Shown here: positions 16,799 to 25,424 of the stretch, piece by piece | Layout: each line of letters begins with the position of its first letter | How positions within the stretch are numbered: the first letter of the stretch is position 1 | Assembly (NCBI GenBank): GCA_031292665.1 | Contig: JARLGR010000131.1 | Location: 1 to 59,781, forward strand | Direction: 5' to 3' | Length of the DNA: 59,781 bases | Source of the DNA: Mycobacterium sp. | GTDB lineage: Bacteria > Actinomycetota > Actinomycetes > Mycobacteriales > Mycobacteriaceae | Notes under the pieces: model-generated | Databases searched by the model: none | The model's input: only the letters and a program-made list of their open reading frames with translations | Told to the model about the DNA's origin: nothing | Position numbers and translations under genes: made by a program

Positions 16799-19700
16799 TC
16801 ACTCGGGCACGCCCGCCTGCTCGGGTCGACCCGACTGGCGCTGGGGCGTGTGCGTGGCGATCCAGCGCCATAGTTCCTCGGGCGGCAGCGGCGGAGTGTG
16901 GACGAACCCCTGGGTGATGGTGACGCCGTACCGTCGCAGCGCGTTCAGGGTGACCTCGTCTTCTACCCCCTCGGCGACCAGATCGGCGCCGAGGCTGTGC
17001 GCCAGGGCCACCGTGGACCGCACGATCGCGACCGAGCGCGGGTCCCGGGCCAGCCGCGCCACGAAGATCCTGTCGAGCTTCAGCTCGTCGACGGAAACAT
17101 CCTGCAGGCGTGCCAGCGATGACCATCCGGTGCCGTAGTCGTCGAGCGAAATGCGAACCCCGAGCTGCTGCAGCGCGGCGACGGTGTTGCGGGACCGCGC
17201 CGAGTCGACGAGGGCGCTCTCGGTGATTTCGGTGATCAGGGCGTCGGGGGGCAGACCGTGGGTTCGCATCAGCCGCTCGATGGTGCCCACCAGGTCCAGG
17301 TCGAGCAGATTGGTTGTCGAGAGGTTCACCGCGACGGTCAGCGGCCTGCCCCGGTCGCGCCAGCTCCGCATCTGCTTCAGGGCGGAGTCGATCGTGCGGT
17401 TGGCTATCCTGCGGTTCAGCCCCGCGCGCTCGGCGGCGGGCAGGAATTCCTCCGGGAGCAGCAATCCGCGGCTGGGATGGTGCCAGCGCAGCAGCGCCTC
17501 GACGCTGTGCACGCTGCCGTCGGCCGCGTTGATCTTGGGCTGGTAGTGCAGCGTGAGCCCGTCGCCGTCGACGAGGGCGGCGCGCAGTTCCTCGACGAGA
17601 CGGGGGTCGTTGTCGCGGTACATCTCGAACGCCGGATCGTAGACCGCGATCTTGCTGGACGCCGACTTGGCGTGCGGGATCGCCGTCTCGGCGCGAGTGA
17701 GGAGCTCCTGGGGATGGTCACAGTGGTCGGGATAGAGCGCGATGGCGATGCGGGCATCGACCTGCACGGTGACCGGATCCAGCTGGAACGGCTCGCCCAA
17801 GGCTTCCAGCAGACGACCCGCCTGGGCGCGTGCGGCGATGAGGTCGGATCCTTCGCCCAGCAGGATCGCGAAGTCGTCGTCGCTCACGCGCGCCAGCAGG
17901 TCTTCCCGACGCACGCTGTGGGCGAGTTGGTTCGCTATTCGGCATAACAGCTCGTCGCCGAAGTGGCGGCCGATCGAATCGCTGATCTCCCCGAATTCGC
18001 AAAGGTGCAGCAACAGAAGTGCGCGGCGGGGCGACGCCCAGGCTGTCGGCGGGGGCCCCGCCGACTCGGTGCAGGGCAGCTCGGTCAGGGCCGTCGCCAG
18101 TGACCGCCGGTTGGGCAGCTCGGTCAGCTCGTCGGTCATGGCGTGCCGGTGGCGTTCGGCCAACATGCTGACATCCCGGAAGGTCACCGCAAACCGGGCC
18201 GCGACCGCAACCAGGCTCAACGCGGCGAGCGTCGATGCCAGTCCCGAATGGTGGCCCAGGACGGCGACGCCAAGCGCAGCGGCAGTGCACGCCACCGGCA
18301 CGCCGTAGGAGCTGAGGCCGCGTCTCGGCAAGGGGGCCGCCGACGCCCACGGCGCCCAGCTGGCCACCGCCACCAGCAGCGACGAAGCGGGCCAGAGCGC
18401 GTCGAGCATGGTGCCCACCCGGTATGAGCCCGCGGATGTCTCGAAGAGGTACACCGTGTCCGCGACCGCGAACCCCATAAACCCGACGGCCAGCAGGACC
18501 CAGCGAAATTCGTTGCGCCAGCCGACGATCGGCAGCATGCCCGCGGCCACGGCCAACAGGATCAGGTCGCCTCCCGGGTACACCAGGCCCACGAGCACGG
18601 TTGCCGGTGCACGGGCCGCCGCCGCACTGATGGGCCCCGCGGCCAGCGCCGCGGCCACCGCGGCCACCGCCAAACCACACACCAGGGAATCGAGCCGGAT
18701 CGGAACGGGCACCCGCCGCAGGCGTGCCCGCATCAGCAGGATGAGCCCGGCGTAGACGAACGGATAGAACGCCAGGTATTCCGGATCGGCCGGTGACGGG
18801 GACCGACCGTCCGGCACCCATGCGGCGTAGACGACGTCGCCCATCGCCGACAACGCCATGCCGGCCGCGATCAGGGACCAGGCCATACGGTCGGCCGTGA
18901 CGCGGCATGCGCGGACGGCGACCAGCGCGGCGGCCATCGCGTTCAACGCCGGGTACAGGTAATCGGCGAAGAAGACGCCGTGACTGGCTTTCGGAGAGAA
19001 GACGCTCGCCACGGTGAAGACGAACACGCCAAGCGTCAAGAGCCCCAGCGCGATCCGGATGATCGTCGGGGGCCAGCGGATGCCGTCGGGCGCGCGGTGC
19101 GGATGGTCTCGTGTCGACGTCGCAACCTCGGCAACCGGCTTGAGCGCCGGCGCCACCGCCGTTCCGTTACCGAAAGCGCCGGGCGGATCCCAGGTGCCGA
19201 CAGTGCCCGCAATGGCTTCGTAGGCGGAGGCGGCCGAGTTCGGTTCGAACGCCAACACTGTGGAGTCGGTGAGCTGCCGGAACGAATAGGAGAAGTGATC
19301 GTCGGGCACAAAGCTGCGGATGCATTGGCCGCCTTCGCGTTTGGCGGTGTACATGGCCAGGTCGGCGTAACGGAGGAGCTGGTCGACGGTGCAGGTCGAA
19401 CCGGCGGTGGCCACCGTGAAGCCGATGCTCGGCCGCACCGCGATGGGAACCCCGTCGATCACGATCTCTGTGCTGAACGCCTCGAGGACTCGATGCGCCG
19501 CCGCCTGCGACTCCTCGACGGAACCTTCGAGGAGCACGGCGAATTCGTCGCCACCCAGCCGGGCGACGGTGCCCTTGTCGTCCAGCGCTGTGGTGATCCG
19601 CCCGGCAACACGGACCAGCAGTTCGTCGCCGGCCGGGTGGCCCAGGGCGTCGTTGACCGCTTTGAAGTTGTCCAGGTCCAAACACAACACGGCGAAGGGC

Positions 19701-20809
19701 GCGATGTCGTGATGTCGACGGGCGACGGCCTGCTCCAGTCGATGGAGGAAGTAAGCGCGGTTTGCCAGGCCGGTCAGGCTGTCGCGAAACGCTTCCCGTG
19801 CGACTTCTGACAACAGGCTCCGGTTTTCCACCAGCACCACGAACTGGCGGGCGAGGACGGCGGCGACGAGCACCCCCATCGCGGCGAGCATCGGTCCGTG
19901 CTTCATCAGACCCACGGCATTGCCGAGTCCGACCGCGGCGGCCAGCAGCAGCGGCAGGTAAGGCAGCCAGAGCCGGGTGCGCGACAAGATCTCGTCGTTC
20001 CGCGACGGCGGCACGGGGGCCTCGTTGACGCTCGACAGCCCGGCCAGCGCCAGCAGTCCCAATCCGGCGACTCGGCCCAGGTCCGCCAGGTCGGTGACGT
20101 GATAGGAGCCCACCCCGGCCTGGAACACCCCTGCCAGGTCGGCGGCGCCGATCGTCGCGATTCCACCGGCGACCAGGCTCCGGCTCGGCCAGTAGTCGGG
20201 ACGATCCCGGGACAGTATCAAAATCGCCGTCGTCAGCAAGACGACGTCGGCGAATACGTGCGCCAGCATTGTCAGCAGCGAGAGCGGGCTGCCGCCCGCT
20301 CGCAGCTGCTTGTCGAGGACGAAAACCCATGAGATGACGAATAGCGACGTCGCCACGATCAGACCGTCGAGCAGCAGCCGGCGGGGACTGAAGCGCGACA
20401 GATGGGACAGCAGCACCAAGGATGTCATGGCGCCGAACGGATACAACAGGAGCACGATCTCGGCCGCGGTCGGGTGGGCGGCGTGCTCGACTTCCGGACG
20501 CACGTCGTAGACCGCCCAGATGACCTCGCCCACCGACCAGCCCCCGAGGGCCGTCGCCAGGGCGATCCAGCCGATCCTGCGGCGCCCGGCCGCCCGGCGG
20601 GCCGCGTAGCCGGCGGATGCCGCCGTAACCACGACACACAGCACCGTCGCGGCGTGTTCGGCCGGCCGCCTCGCGGAAGCGGCCGGCCACCGCCCACTCG
20701 GCGAAGCCAGGATCAACGCCGCCGCGAGGCCGTATCCGGCGACGACCAGCCAGCCGATGCGCGCAGGCAGCCCGAATCGCCGCCACGGATTACCCGTCCA
20801 GCGCTTCAT
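16799..20809 (-). CDS. Giant membrane GGDEF-GGDEF-like-EAL c-di-GMP enzyme
   Basis: The 1336-residue protein appears to be two sensor modules in series. Residues ~10-330 form a multi-helix membrane domain, followed by a diguanylate cyclase domain with an intact RLGGDEF (GGDEF at 419-423). Residues ~585-870 form a second multi-helix membrane domain. A second GGDEF-like domain follows, with the motif changed to SDDDF (976-980) and probably inactive as a cyclase. The EAL phosphodiesterase domain has EAL at 1104-1106, NLS, EITES, LDDYGTG, ELKLDR, AEGVED and TQGF all present, so catalysis is plausible. It converges with the luciferase-like gene (4-bp gap). The ligand sensed is unknown. Confidence 0.9.
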   Translation of the reverse strand: MKRWTGNPWRRFGLPARIGWLVVAGYGLAAALILASPSGRWPAASARRPAEHAATVLCVVVTAASAGYAARRAAGRRRIGWIALATALGGWSVGEVIWAVYDVRPEVEHAAHPTAAEIVLLLYPFGAMTSLVLLSHLSRFSPRRLLLDGLIVATSLFVISWVFVLDKQLRAGGSPLSLLTMLAHVFADVVLLTTAILILSRDRPDYWPSRSLVAGGIATIGAADLAGVFQAGVGSYHVTDLADLGRVAGLGLLALAGLSSVNEAPVPPSRNDEILSRTRLWLPYLPLLLAAAVGLGNAVGLMKHGPMLAAMGVLVAAVLARQFVVLVENRSLLSEVAREAFRDSLTGLANRAYFLHRLEQAVARRHHDIAPFAVLCLDLDNFKAVNDALGHPAGDELLVRVAGRITTALDDKGTVARLGGDEFAVLLEGSVEESQAAAHRVLEAFSTEIVIDGVPIAVRPSIGFTVATAGSTCTVDQLLRYADLAMYTAKREGGQCIRSFVPDDHFSYSFRQLTDSTVLAFEPNSAASAYEAIAGTVGTWDPPGAFGNGTAVAPALKPVAEVATSTRDHPHRAPDGIRWPPTIIRIALGLLTLGVFVFTVASVFSPKASHGVFFADYLYPALNAMAAALVAVRACRVTADRMAWSLIAAGMALSAMGDVVYAAWVPDGRSPSPADPEYLAFYPFVYAGLILLMRARLRRVPVPIRLDSLVCGLAVAAVAAALAAGPISAAAARAPATVLVGLVYPGGDLILLAVAAGMLPIVGWRNEFRWVLLAVGFMGFAVADTVYLFETSAGSYRVGTMLDALWPASSLLVAVASWAPWASAAPLPRRGLSSYGVPVACTAAALGVAVLGHHSGLASTLAALSLVAVAARFAVTFRDVSMLAERHRHAMTDELTELPNRRSLATALTELPCTESAGPPPTAWASPRRALLLLHLCEFGEISDSIGRHFGDELLCRIANQLAHSVRREDLLARVSDDDFAILLGEGSDLIAARAQAGRLLEALGEPFQLDPVTVQVDARIAIALYPDHCDHPQELLTRAETAIPHAKSASSKIAVYDPAFEMYRDNDPRLVEELRAALVDGDGLTLHYQPKINAADGSVHSVEALLRWHHPSRGLLLPEEFLPAAERAGLNRRIANRTIDSALKQMRSWRDRGRPLTVAVNLSTTNLLDLDLVGTIERLMRTHGLPPDALITEITESALVDSARSRNTVAALQQLGVRISLDDYGTGWSSLARLQDVSVDELKLDRIFVARLARDPRSVAIVRSTVALAHSLGADLVAEGVEDEVTLNALRRYGVTITQGFVHTPPLPPEELWRWIATHTPQRQSGRPEQAGVPE

Positions 20810-20940
20810 AGCCGCTCCGCCCCTATCCCCGCGGTGCGAGAACCAAAAATTTCACCGCGCGCTACAGGAGAATAAACCGCTACGGCCGTTTCGGGGTCAA
20901 CGCGGCGTGGGAACGAAGACCGGGCGGCTAACTTATGGCC

Positions 20941-21375
20941 TCATTCCGACTGACTCGCATCGATCCGGGCCAACGCCTCCCTCAGGACCCGCCCGGTGCC
21001 TTCCCGGTCCGGGTCCCGGCGCAGCAGCATCCCCTTGGCGACGGAGAGCTTGTCGCCGTCGCGCCGCGGCAACACATGCAGGTGGATGTGGAACACCGTC
21101 TGGAAGGCGGCGCGGCCGTCGTTGATCACGATGTTGGTTGCGTCGGCCAGTTCCGTCGCGCGGGCAGCCCGGGCGATCCGTTGCCCGATGGTGATCATCC
21201 CGGCCAGGGTCTCCGGCGGGGTGTCGGTGAGGTCCACGGAGTGCCGTTTGGGCACCACCAGGGTGTGGCCGCGGATGAACGGGCGGATGTCGAGGATCGC
21301 CAGGTGGTCGTCGTCTTCGTAGATCCGGATGGCCGGGGCTTCCCCGGCGACGATCGCGCAGAACACGCAGGACAT
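20941..21375 (-). CDS. HIT-family nucleotide hydrolase/transferase
   Basis: This 144-residue protein starts at ATG 21375 (MSCVFCAIVAGEAPAIRI). The CVFC at the N-terminus and the histidine triad HIHLHVLPR are diagnostic of HINT-type HIT proteins, which cleave nucleotide phosphoramidates or related substrates through the central His. The long open frame upstream to 21621 overlaps the divergent amidase and is rejected. Rv1262c counterpart. Confidence 0.92.
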   Translation of the reverse strand: MSCVFCAIVAGEAPAIRIYEDDDHLAILDIRPFIRGHTLVVPKRHSVDLTDTPPETLAGMITIGQRIARAARATELADATNIVINDGRAAFQTVFHIHLHVLPRRDGDKLSVAKGMLLRRDPDREGTGRVLREALARIDASQSE

Positions 21376-21458
21376 GTCGCCCACGCTACTGGCTGACACG
21401 CCCGCGGGACGCCGGGACCGGTCGGCGGCTGGGCCCGGTCGGCGGATACGCTGCCGCA

Positions 21459-22850
21459 GTGGACGCTCGCGACGTGGCCTTCGCCGGCGCGGCCGCACAG
21501 GCACAGATGCTGGCCGACGGCGAACTGACCGCGCCCGAGCTGCTCGAGACCTACCTGGAACGGATCGCGCGTTTCGACAACGAGTTGCGCTGTTATCGCG
21601 TGGTGCTGTCCGACAGCGCACGGTACGAGGCCGCCGTCGCGCAGGAGCGCCTTAACGCCGGCGAGCGCCGGCCCCTGCTCGGCGTGCCCGTCGCGATCAA
21701 GGACGACACCGACGTTGCCGGTGAGGTGACGACGTGCGGCAGCGGCGGTCATGGCCCCGCGGCGACCGCCGACTCGGAGGTGGTCCACCGGTTGCGGGCC
21801 GCGGGCGCGGTCATCATCGGCAAGACCAACGTGCCGGAGCTGATGATGTTTCCCTATACCGAATCGCTCACGTACGGTGCCACCCGCAACCCGTGGGACC
21901 TGCGCCGCACGCCGGGCGGCAGCAGCGGCGGCAGTGCCGCCGCGGTGGCCGCCGGGTTGGCCCCACTGGCGCTGGGCTCCGACGGTGGCGGCTCGATTCG
22001 CATCCCCGCGACGTGGTGCGGTCTCTTCGGCCTGAAGCCGCAACGCGATCGGGTGTCGCTGGAGCCGCACGACCAAGTGTGGTACGGGCTGAGCGTCAAC
22101 GGTCCGCTCGCCCGGTCGGTGCGCGACGCGGCGCTGTTCCTGGATGCGACCTCCACAGTGCCCGGCCCCGAAGGGGAGTTCGTCGCCGCGGCGGCGCGCG
22201 CACCCGGCAAGCTGCGCATAGCGTTGAGCACCAAGTCTCCGACTCCGCTGCCCGTACGGGTCGGCAAAGCCGAACTGGCGGCCGTCGACCAGGCCGGCGC
22301 GCTGTTTCACGATCTGGGCCACGAGGTCGTCAGCGCCGATCCCGAATACCCGGCCTCGGCGGTCCTCGCGAACTACTTGCCCCGGTACCTGCGCGGCATC
22401 AGCGACGAGGCGGACGCGCAAATTCATCCGGAGCGTCTCGAACCGCGTACCCGCAACATAGCTCGCCTGGGTTCCTTCTTCTCGGACCGCCGTATGGCCG
22501 CCGTTCTCGCCGCGGAGGCGGAGGTGAGCAATCGGATTCAGTCGATCTTCGACGACGTGGACGTCGTCGTCACGCCGGGCACCGCGGCTGGGCCCTCCCG
22601 CATCGGCGCGTACCAGCGCCGCGGGGCAGTGTCGACGTTGCTGCTGGTGGCCCAGCGGGTGCCCTACCAGCAGATCTGGAACCTGACCGGACAACCCGTG
22701 GCGTCCGTGCCGTGGGACCTCGACGGCGACGGGCTGCCGTTGTCGGTGCAACTGGTCGGCCGGCCGTACGACGAGGCCACGCTGCTGTCGCTGTCCGCCC
22801 AGATCGAGGCCGCTCGACCGTGGGTGGACCGGCGACCGCCCGTGTCATAA
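21459..22850 (+). CDS. amiB2: Amidase AmiB2
   Basis: The 463-residue amidase-signature enzyme shows the Ser-cisSer-Lys triad elements: Lys in VPVAIKDDTDVAGE, the cis-Ser in TPGGSSGGSAAAVAAGLAP and the nucleophile Ser in SDGGGSIRIPATW. It hydrolyses a carboxylic amide; the natural substrate is not known. It starts at GTG 21459, divergent from the HIT gene with 83 bp between. It converges on the DNA glycosylase gene with a 13-bp gap. Rv1263 counterpart. Confidence 0.92.
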   Translation: MDARDVAFAGAAAQAQMLADGELTAPELLETYLERIARFDNELRCYRVVLSDSARYEAAVAQERLNAGERRPLLGVPVAIKDDTDVAGEVTTCGSGGHGPAATADSEVVHRLRAAGAVIIGKTNVPELMMFPYTESLTYGATRNPWDLRRTPGGSSGGSAAAVAAGLAPLALGSDGGGSIRIPATWCGLFGLKPQRDRVSLEPHDQVWYGLSVNGPLARSVRDAALFLDATSTVPGPEGEFVAAAARAPGKLRIALSTKSPTPLPVRVGKAELAAVDQAGALFHDLGHEVVSADPEYPASAVLANYLPRYLRGISDEADAQIHPERLEPRTRNIARLGSFFSDRRMAAVLAAEAEVSNRIQSIFDDVDVVVTPGTAAGPSRIGAYQRRGAVSTLLLVAQRVPYQQIWNLTGQPVASVPWDLDGDGLPLSVQLVGRPYDEATLLSLSAQIEAARPWVDRRPPVS

Positions 22851-22863
22851 GGGGCGATCCTGG

Positions 22864-23385
22864 CTAGCGCCGACCCGCTTCGCCCGGCTGCGCCGCGCTC
22901 GCGATCGGCGCCCACGCCGCCAGCTTGGCGCCCGGCCGCATCACATGCGCCGGGCTGGTCGACGGCAGCCGCCGGTACTCGGCCGCAGCGTCGGCGTCGG
23001 CCAGCCTGCGGTACAGTTCGGCGGCCCTGGCGCCGTTGAAGTAGACCTTCTTGAGGGTGGGGTAATCGGCAAACAGCCTGGCAAAGTCGTTGACCACCAA
23101 GCTTTTCGGGTCGATCGCGGAATCGGCGCTGCCGACGCGGCGGCACGCGTGCAACACATCCCAAAGGGCGACACCGCCCGACTGCAGGGCCGCCAGCCGA
23201 GCGTCGTACGCCGCCGACCCGTCGAACCCGAAAAGCTCACTTGTGATCGGCCAGAACGCATTTCGCGGGTTGGCGTAGTACTGCCCTGACGCCAGCGATT
23301 GCGCACTCGGAAACGAGCCCAAAATCAGCACTCCGGCACGGTCGTCGACGACCGGCGGAAAGCCACGCAGCAGCGGTGCGCTCAT
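22864..23385 (-). CDS. Hypoxanthine-DNA glycosylase-like protein (UDG superfamily)
   Basis: The 173-residue protein has [20 protein letters not shown] followed by PRNAFWPI. This is the motif I of family 6 (HDG) enzymes, where the catalytic position is Asn in [10 protein letters not shown]. The C-terminal [11 protein letters not shown] matches the SPA motif. The predicted activity is excision of deaminated purines or pyrimidines from DNA. It lies between amiB2 and the cyclase, where I recall no such gene in M. tuberculosis. ATG 23385 follows an alternative GTG at 23388. Confidence 0.8.
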   Translation of the reverse strand: MSAPLLRGFPPVVDDRAGVLILGSFPSAQSLASGQYYANPRNAFWPITSELFGFDGSAAYDARLAALQSGGVALWDVLHACRRVGSADSAIDPKSLVVNDFARLFADYPTLKKVYFNGARAAELYRRLADADAAAEYRRLPSTSPAHVMRPGAKLAAWAPIASAAQPGEAGRR

Positions 23386-23425
23386 CACGTCACATCATGC
23401 CTGGCCGGCGTTGTACGTTGACGTC

Positions 23426-24547
23426 GTGGACCGCGGGGGCAAGGAGAACGTCGACGATCTGCTCGACGGGTTCGAGGGCGCGGCGCGTGCCGAGCGCGGC
23501 GAGTTGGTGCAGTGGCTGCTCGAGCAGGGCGTCACCGCCGACGAGATCCGGGCGACCAACCCACCCCTGCTGCTGGCTACCCGGCATCTCCTCGGCGACG
23601 ACGGCGACTACGTGTCGACCCGCGAGATCAGTAAAACCCACGGCGTCGACCTGGCGCTGCTGCAACGACTGCAGCGCGCCATCGGTCTGGTCAGGATCGA
23701 CGACCCCGACGCCGTCGTGCACATGCGCGCCGACGGCGAAGCCGCCGCCTACGCCCAGCGGTTCGTGGACCTCGGCCTGGATCCCGACCAGGTGGTGCTC
23801 GTCGTCCGGGTGCTCGCCGAGGGCCTGTCCCATGCCGCCGAGGTGATGCGCTACACCGCGCTCTCGGCGATCATGCGCCCCGGGACGACGGAGGTCGAAA
23901 TCGCCAAGGCGTCAAAGGCTTTGGTGAGCGAAATGGCTCCGCTGCTCGGCCCGATGATCCAGGACATGCTGTTCATGCAATTGCGCCACATGATGGAGAC
24001 CGAGGCAGTCAACGCCGCGGAACGTGCGGCCGGCAAACCGCTGCCGGGAGCGCGCCAGGTCACTGTCGGCTTCGCCGACCTCGTCGGCTTCACCCGGATC
24101 GGTGAAGTGGTGTCGGCCGAAGAACTTGGCTACCTCGCCAACCGTCTGGCCGACCTCGCCCGTGACGTGGCCGTCCCGCCGGTGCGGTTCATCAAGACGA
24201 TCGGCGACGCGGTGATGTTCGTCTGTCCCGGTCCGGTTCCATTGCTGGACGTGGTCCTCAAGCTCGTCGACATCGTCGACACCGACAACGACTTTCCCCG
24301 GTTGCGAGCGGGGCTGGCGTCGGGAATGGCGGTCAGCCGGGCCGGCGACTGGTTCGGCAGCCCGGTCAACGTGGCAAGCCGGGTGACCGGGGTGGCGCGC
24401 CCGGGGACCGTGCTGGTCGCCGATTCGGTCTGGGAGGTCGTCGGCGACCGCGGCGATTTCCAGGGCACCTTCGCCGGTTCCCGCCGCCTCAAGGGCATCA
24501 AGAACGAGGTCAAACTGTATCGGGTTCGGCGGAGGGATGGCGGCTGA
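23426..24547 (+). CDS. pH-sensing class III adenylyl cyclase (Rv1264 type)
   Basis: The protein has a ~200-residue N-terminal helical regulatory domain with [12 protein letters not shown] and [15 protein letters not shown], like the autoinhibitory pH-sensing domain of Rv1264. A class III cyclase domain follows, with metal-binding [13 protein letters not shown] and IGDAVMFV, and [13 protein letters not shown] near the end. It makes cAMP from ATP, with activity expected to rise at acid pH. GTG 23426 is taken as start; an in-frame TTG at 23411 would add five residues. No strong ribosome binding site distinguishes them. Confidence 0.9.
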   Translation: MDRGGKENVDDLLDGFEGAARAERGELVQWLLEQGVTADEIRATNPPLLLATRHLLGDDGDYVSTREISKTHGVDLALLQRLQRAIGLVRIDDPDAVVHMRADGEAAAYAQRFVDLGLDPDQVVLVVRVLAEGLSHAAEVMRYTALSAIMRPGTTEVEIAKASKALVSEMAPLLGPMIQDMLFMQLRHMMETEAVNAAERAAGKPLPGARQVTVGFADLVGFTRIGEVVSAEELGYLANRLADLARDVAVPPVRFIKTIGDAVMFVCPGPVPLLDVVLKLVDIVDTDNDFPRLRAGLASGMAVSRAGDWFGSPVNVASRVTGVARPGTVLVADSVWEVVGDRGDFQGTFAGSRRLKGIKNEVKLYRVRRRDGG

Positions 24548-24806
24548 ACCGCTGACATGGGCAGGCCCGGGCGACTCGGGGGGCGTACGACTCCGTCATG
24601 CGCGTGTCGCACGCGGCCGGCTTCCTACCCATGTTCCGGCGCTTCGAATTGGTCGCTTCCGGGCCTGCTTCGGAACCAAAAATACTCCGTTGAGCTGCTG
24701 ATAACAACGGGTCGCCGCGGCTTGGCCAGGTACCGGCCGACCCGACCGCGTTCGCCCACGGTGAACGTCTATATCATTACAGAAGCAACGGTGTAATTAT
24801 GTAATT
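24548..24806. promoter_or_regulatory. Leader of the Rv1265-like gene with an inverted repeat
   Basis: The 259-bp gap turns AT-rich near its end. ATTACA (24776-24781) and TGTAAT (24792-24797) form a perfect inverted repeat with a 10-bp spacer. The unit TGTAATTA is repeated in tandem (24792-24799, 24800-24807) and runs into the ATG at 24807. No good match to a TGTGA-n6-TCACA CRP site is seen. The features suggest control close to the start codon. Confidence 0.4.
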
Positions 24807-25379
24807 ATGAAAGCACAACACACGCACGGCCGGCGGTACGGCCGTCCCGGGGGCTGGCAGCAAGCCCAGCAACCCGACGCGACCGGCGCCGCCGAATGGT
24901 TCGCCGGACGCCTGCCCGAAACCTGGTTCGAGGGCGACCCCACGGTGATCGTCGACCGGGAGGAGATCACGGTCATCGGAAAGCTCGCCGAATCCGAGGG
25001 TGTCGAAAAGGACGAGAGCGGGGCCCGCGCGGAAGGCAGGGTCGCGCGCTTCCGCGAGGAAACCCGTTCGGAGCGGATGCGCATCGCCGACGAGGCGCAG
25101 GATCGTTACGGGCGCAAGGTTTCCTGGGGAGTCGAAGTTGCCGGTGATCGAATTCTGTTCACCCACATCGCCGTGCCGGTGATGACACGCTTGAAGCAAC
25201 CGGAACGACAGGTGCTCGACACACTGGTCGACGCCGGCGTCGCCCGGTCTCGCGCCGACGCGCTCGCCTGGACGGTCAAACTGGTCGGCGAACACACCGA
25301 GGAATGGCTGGCCAAGTTGCGCGACGCCATGTCGGCGGTCGACGACCTGCGTGCACAAGGGCCGGATCTTCAGCCGTAG
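24807..25379 (+). CDS. Rv1265-like conserved protein
   Basis: The 190-residue protein has a charged, Gln-rich N-terminus, an alpha/beta middle (WFEGDPTVIVDREEITVIGK) and a helical C-terminus. No enzyme motif is visible. The position after the adenylyl cyclase and before pknH matches Rv1265, which has been reported as cAMP-responsive in M. tuberculosis complex bacteria. A link to the neighbouring cyclase is therefore reasonable but unproven. The start is ATG 24807, because an upstream ATG runs directly into TAA. Confidence 0.82.
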   Translation: MKAQHTHGRRYGRPGGWQQAQQPDATGAAEWFAGRLPETWFEGDPTVIVDREEITVIGKLAESEGVEKDESGARAEGRVARFREETRSERMRIADEAQDRYGRKVSWGVEVAGDRILFTHIAVPVMTRLKQPERQVLDTLVDAGVARSRADALAWTVKLVGEHTEEWLAKLRDAMSAVDDLRAQGPDLQP

Positions 25380-25424
25380 GCCAAAGCCGCCGTGGCGCTT
25401 GAGCATTGACCGACCGCGGCGCGC

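Noticed and set aside
24557..24796. 79-codon frame in the gap after the adenylyl cyclase
   Set aside because: No conserved features, Arg/Ser/Pro-rich composition, and it overlaps the likely promoter of the Rv1265-like gene.
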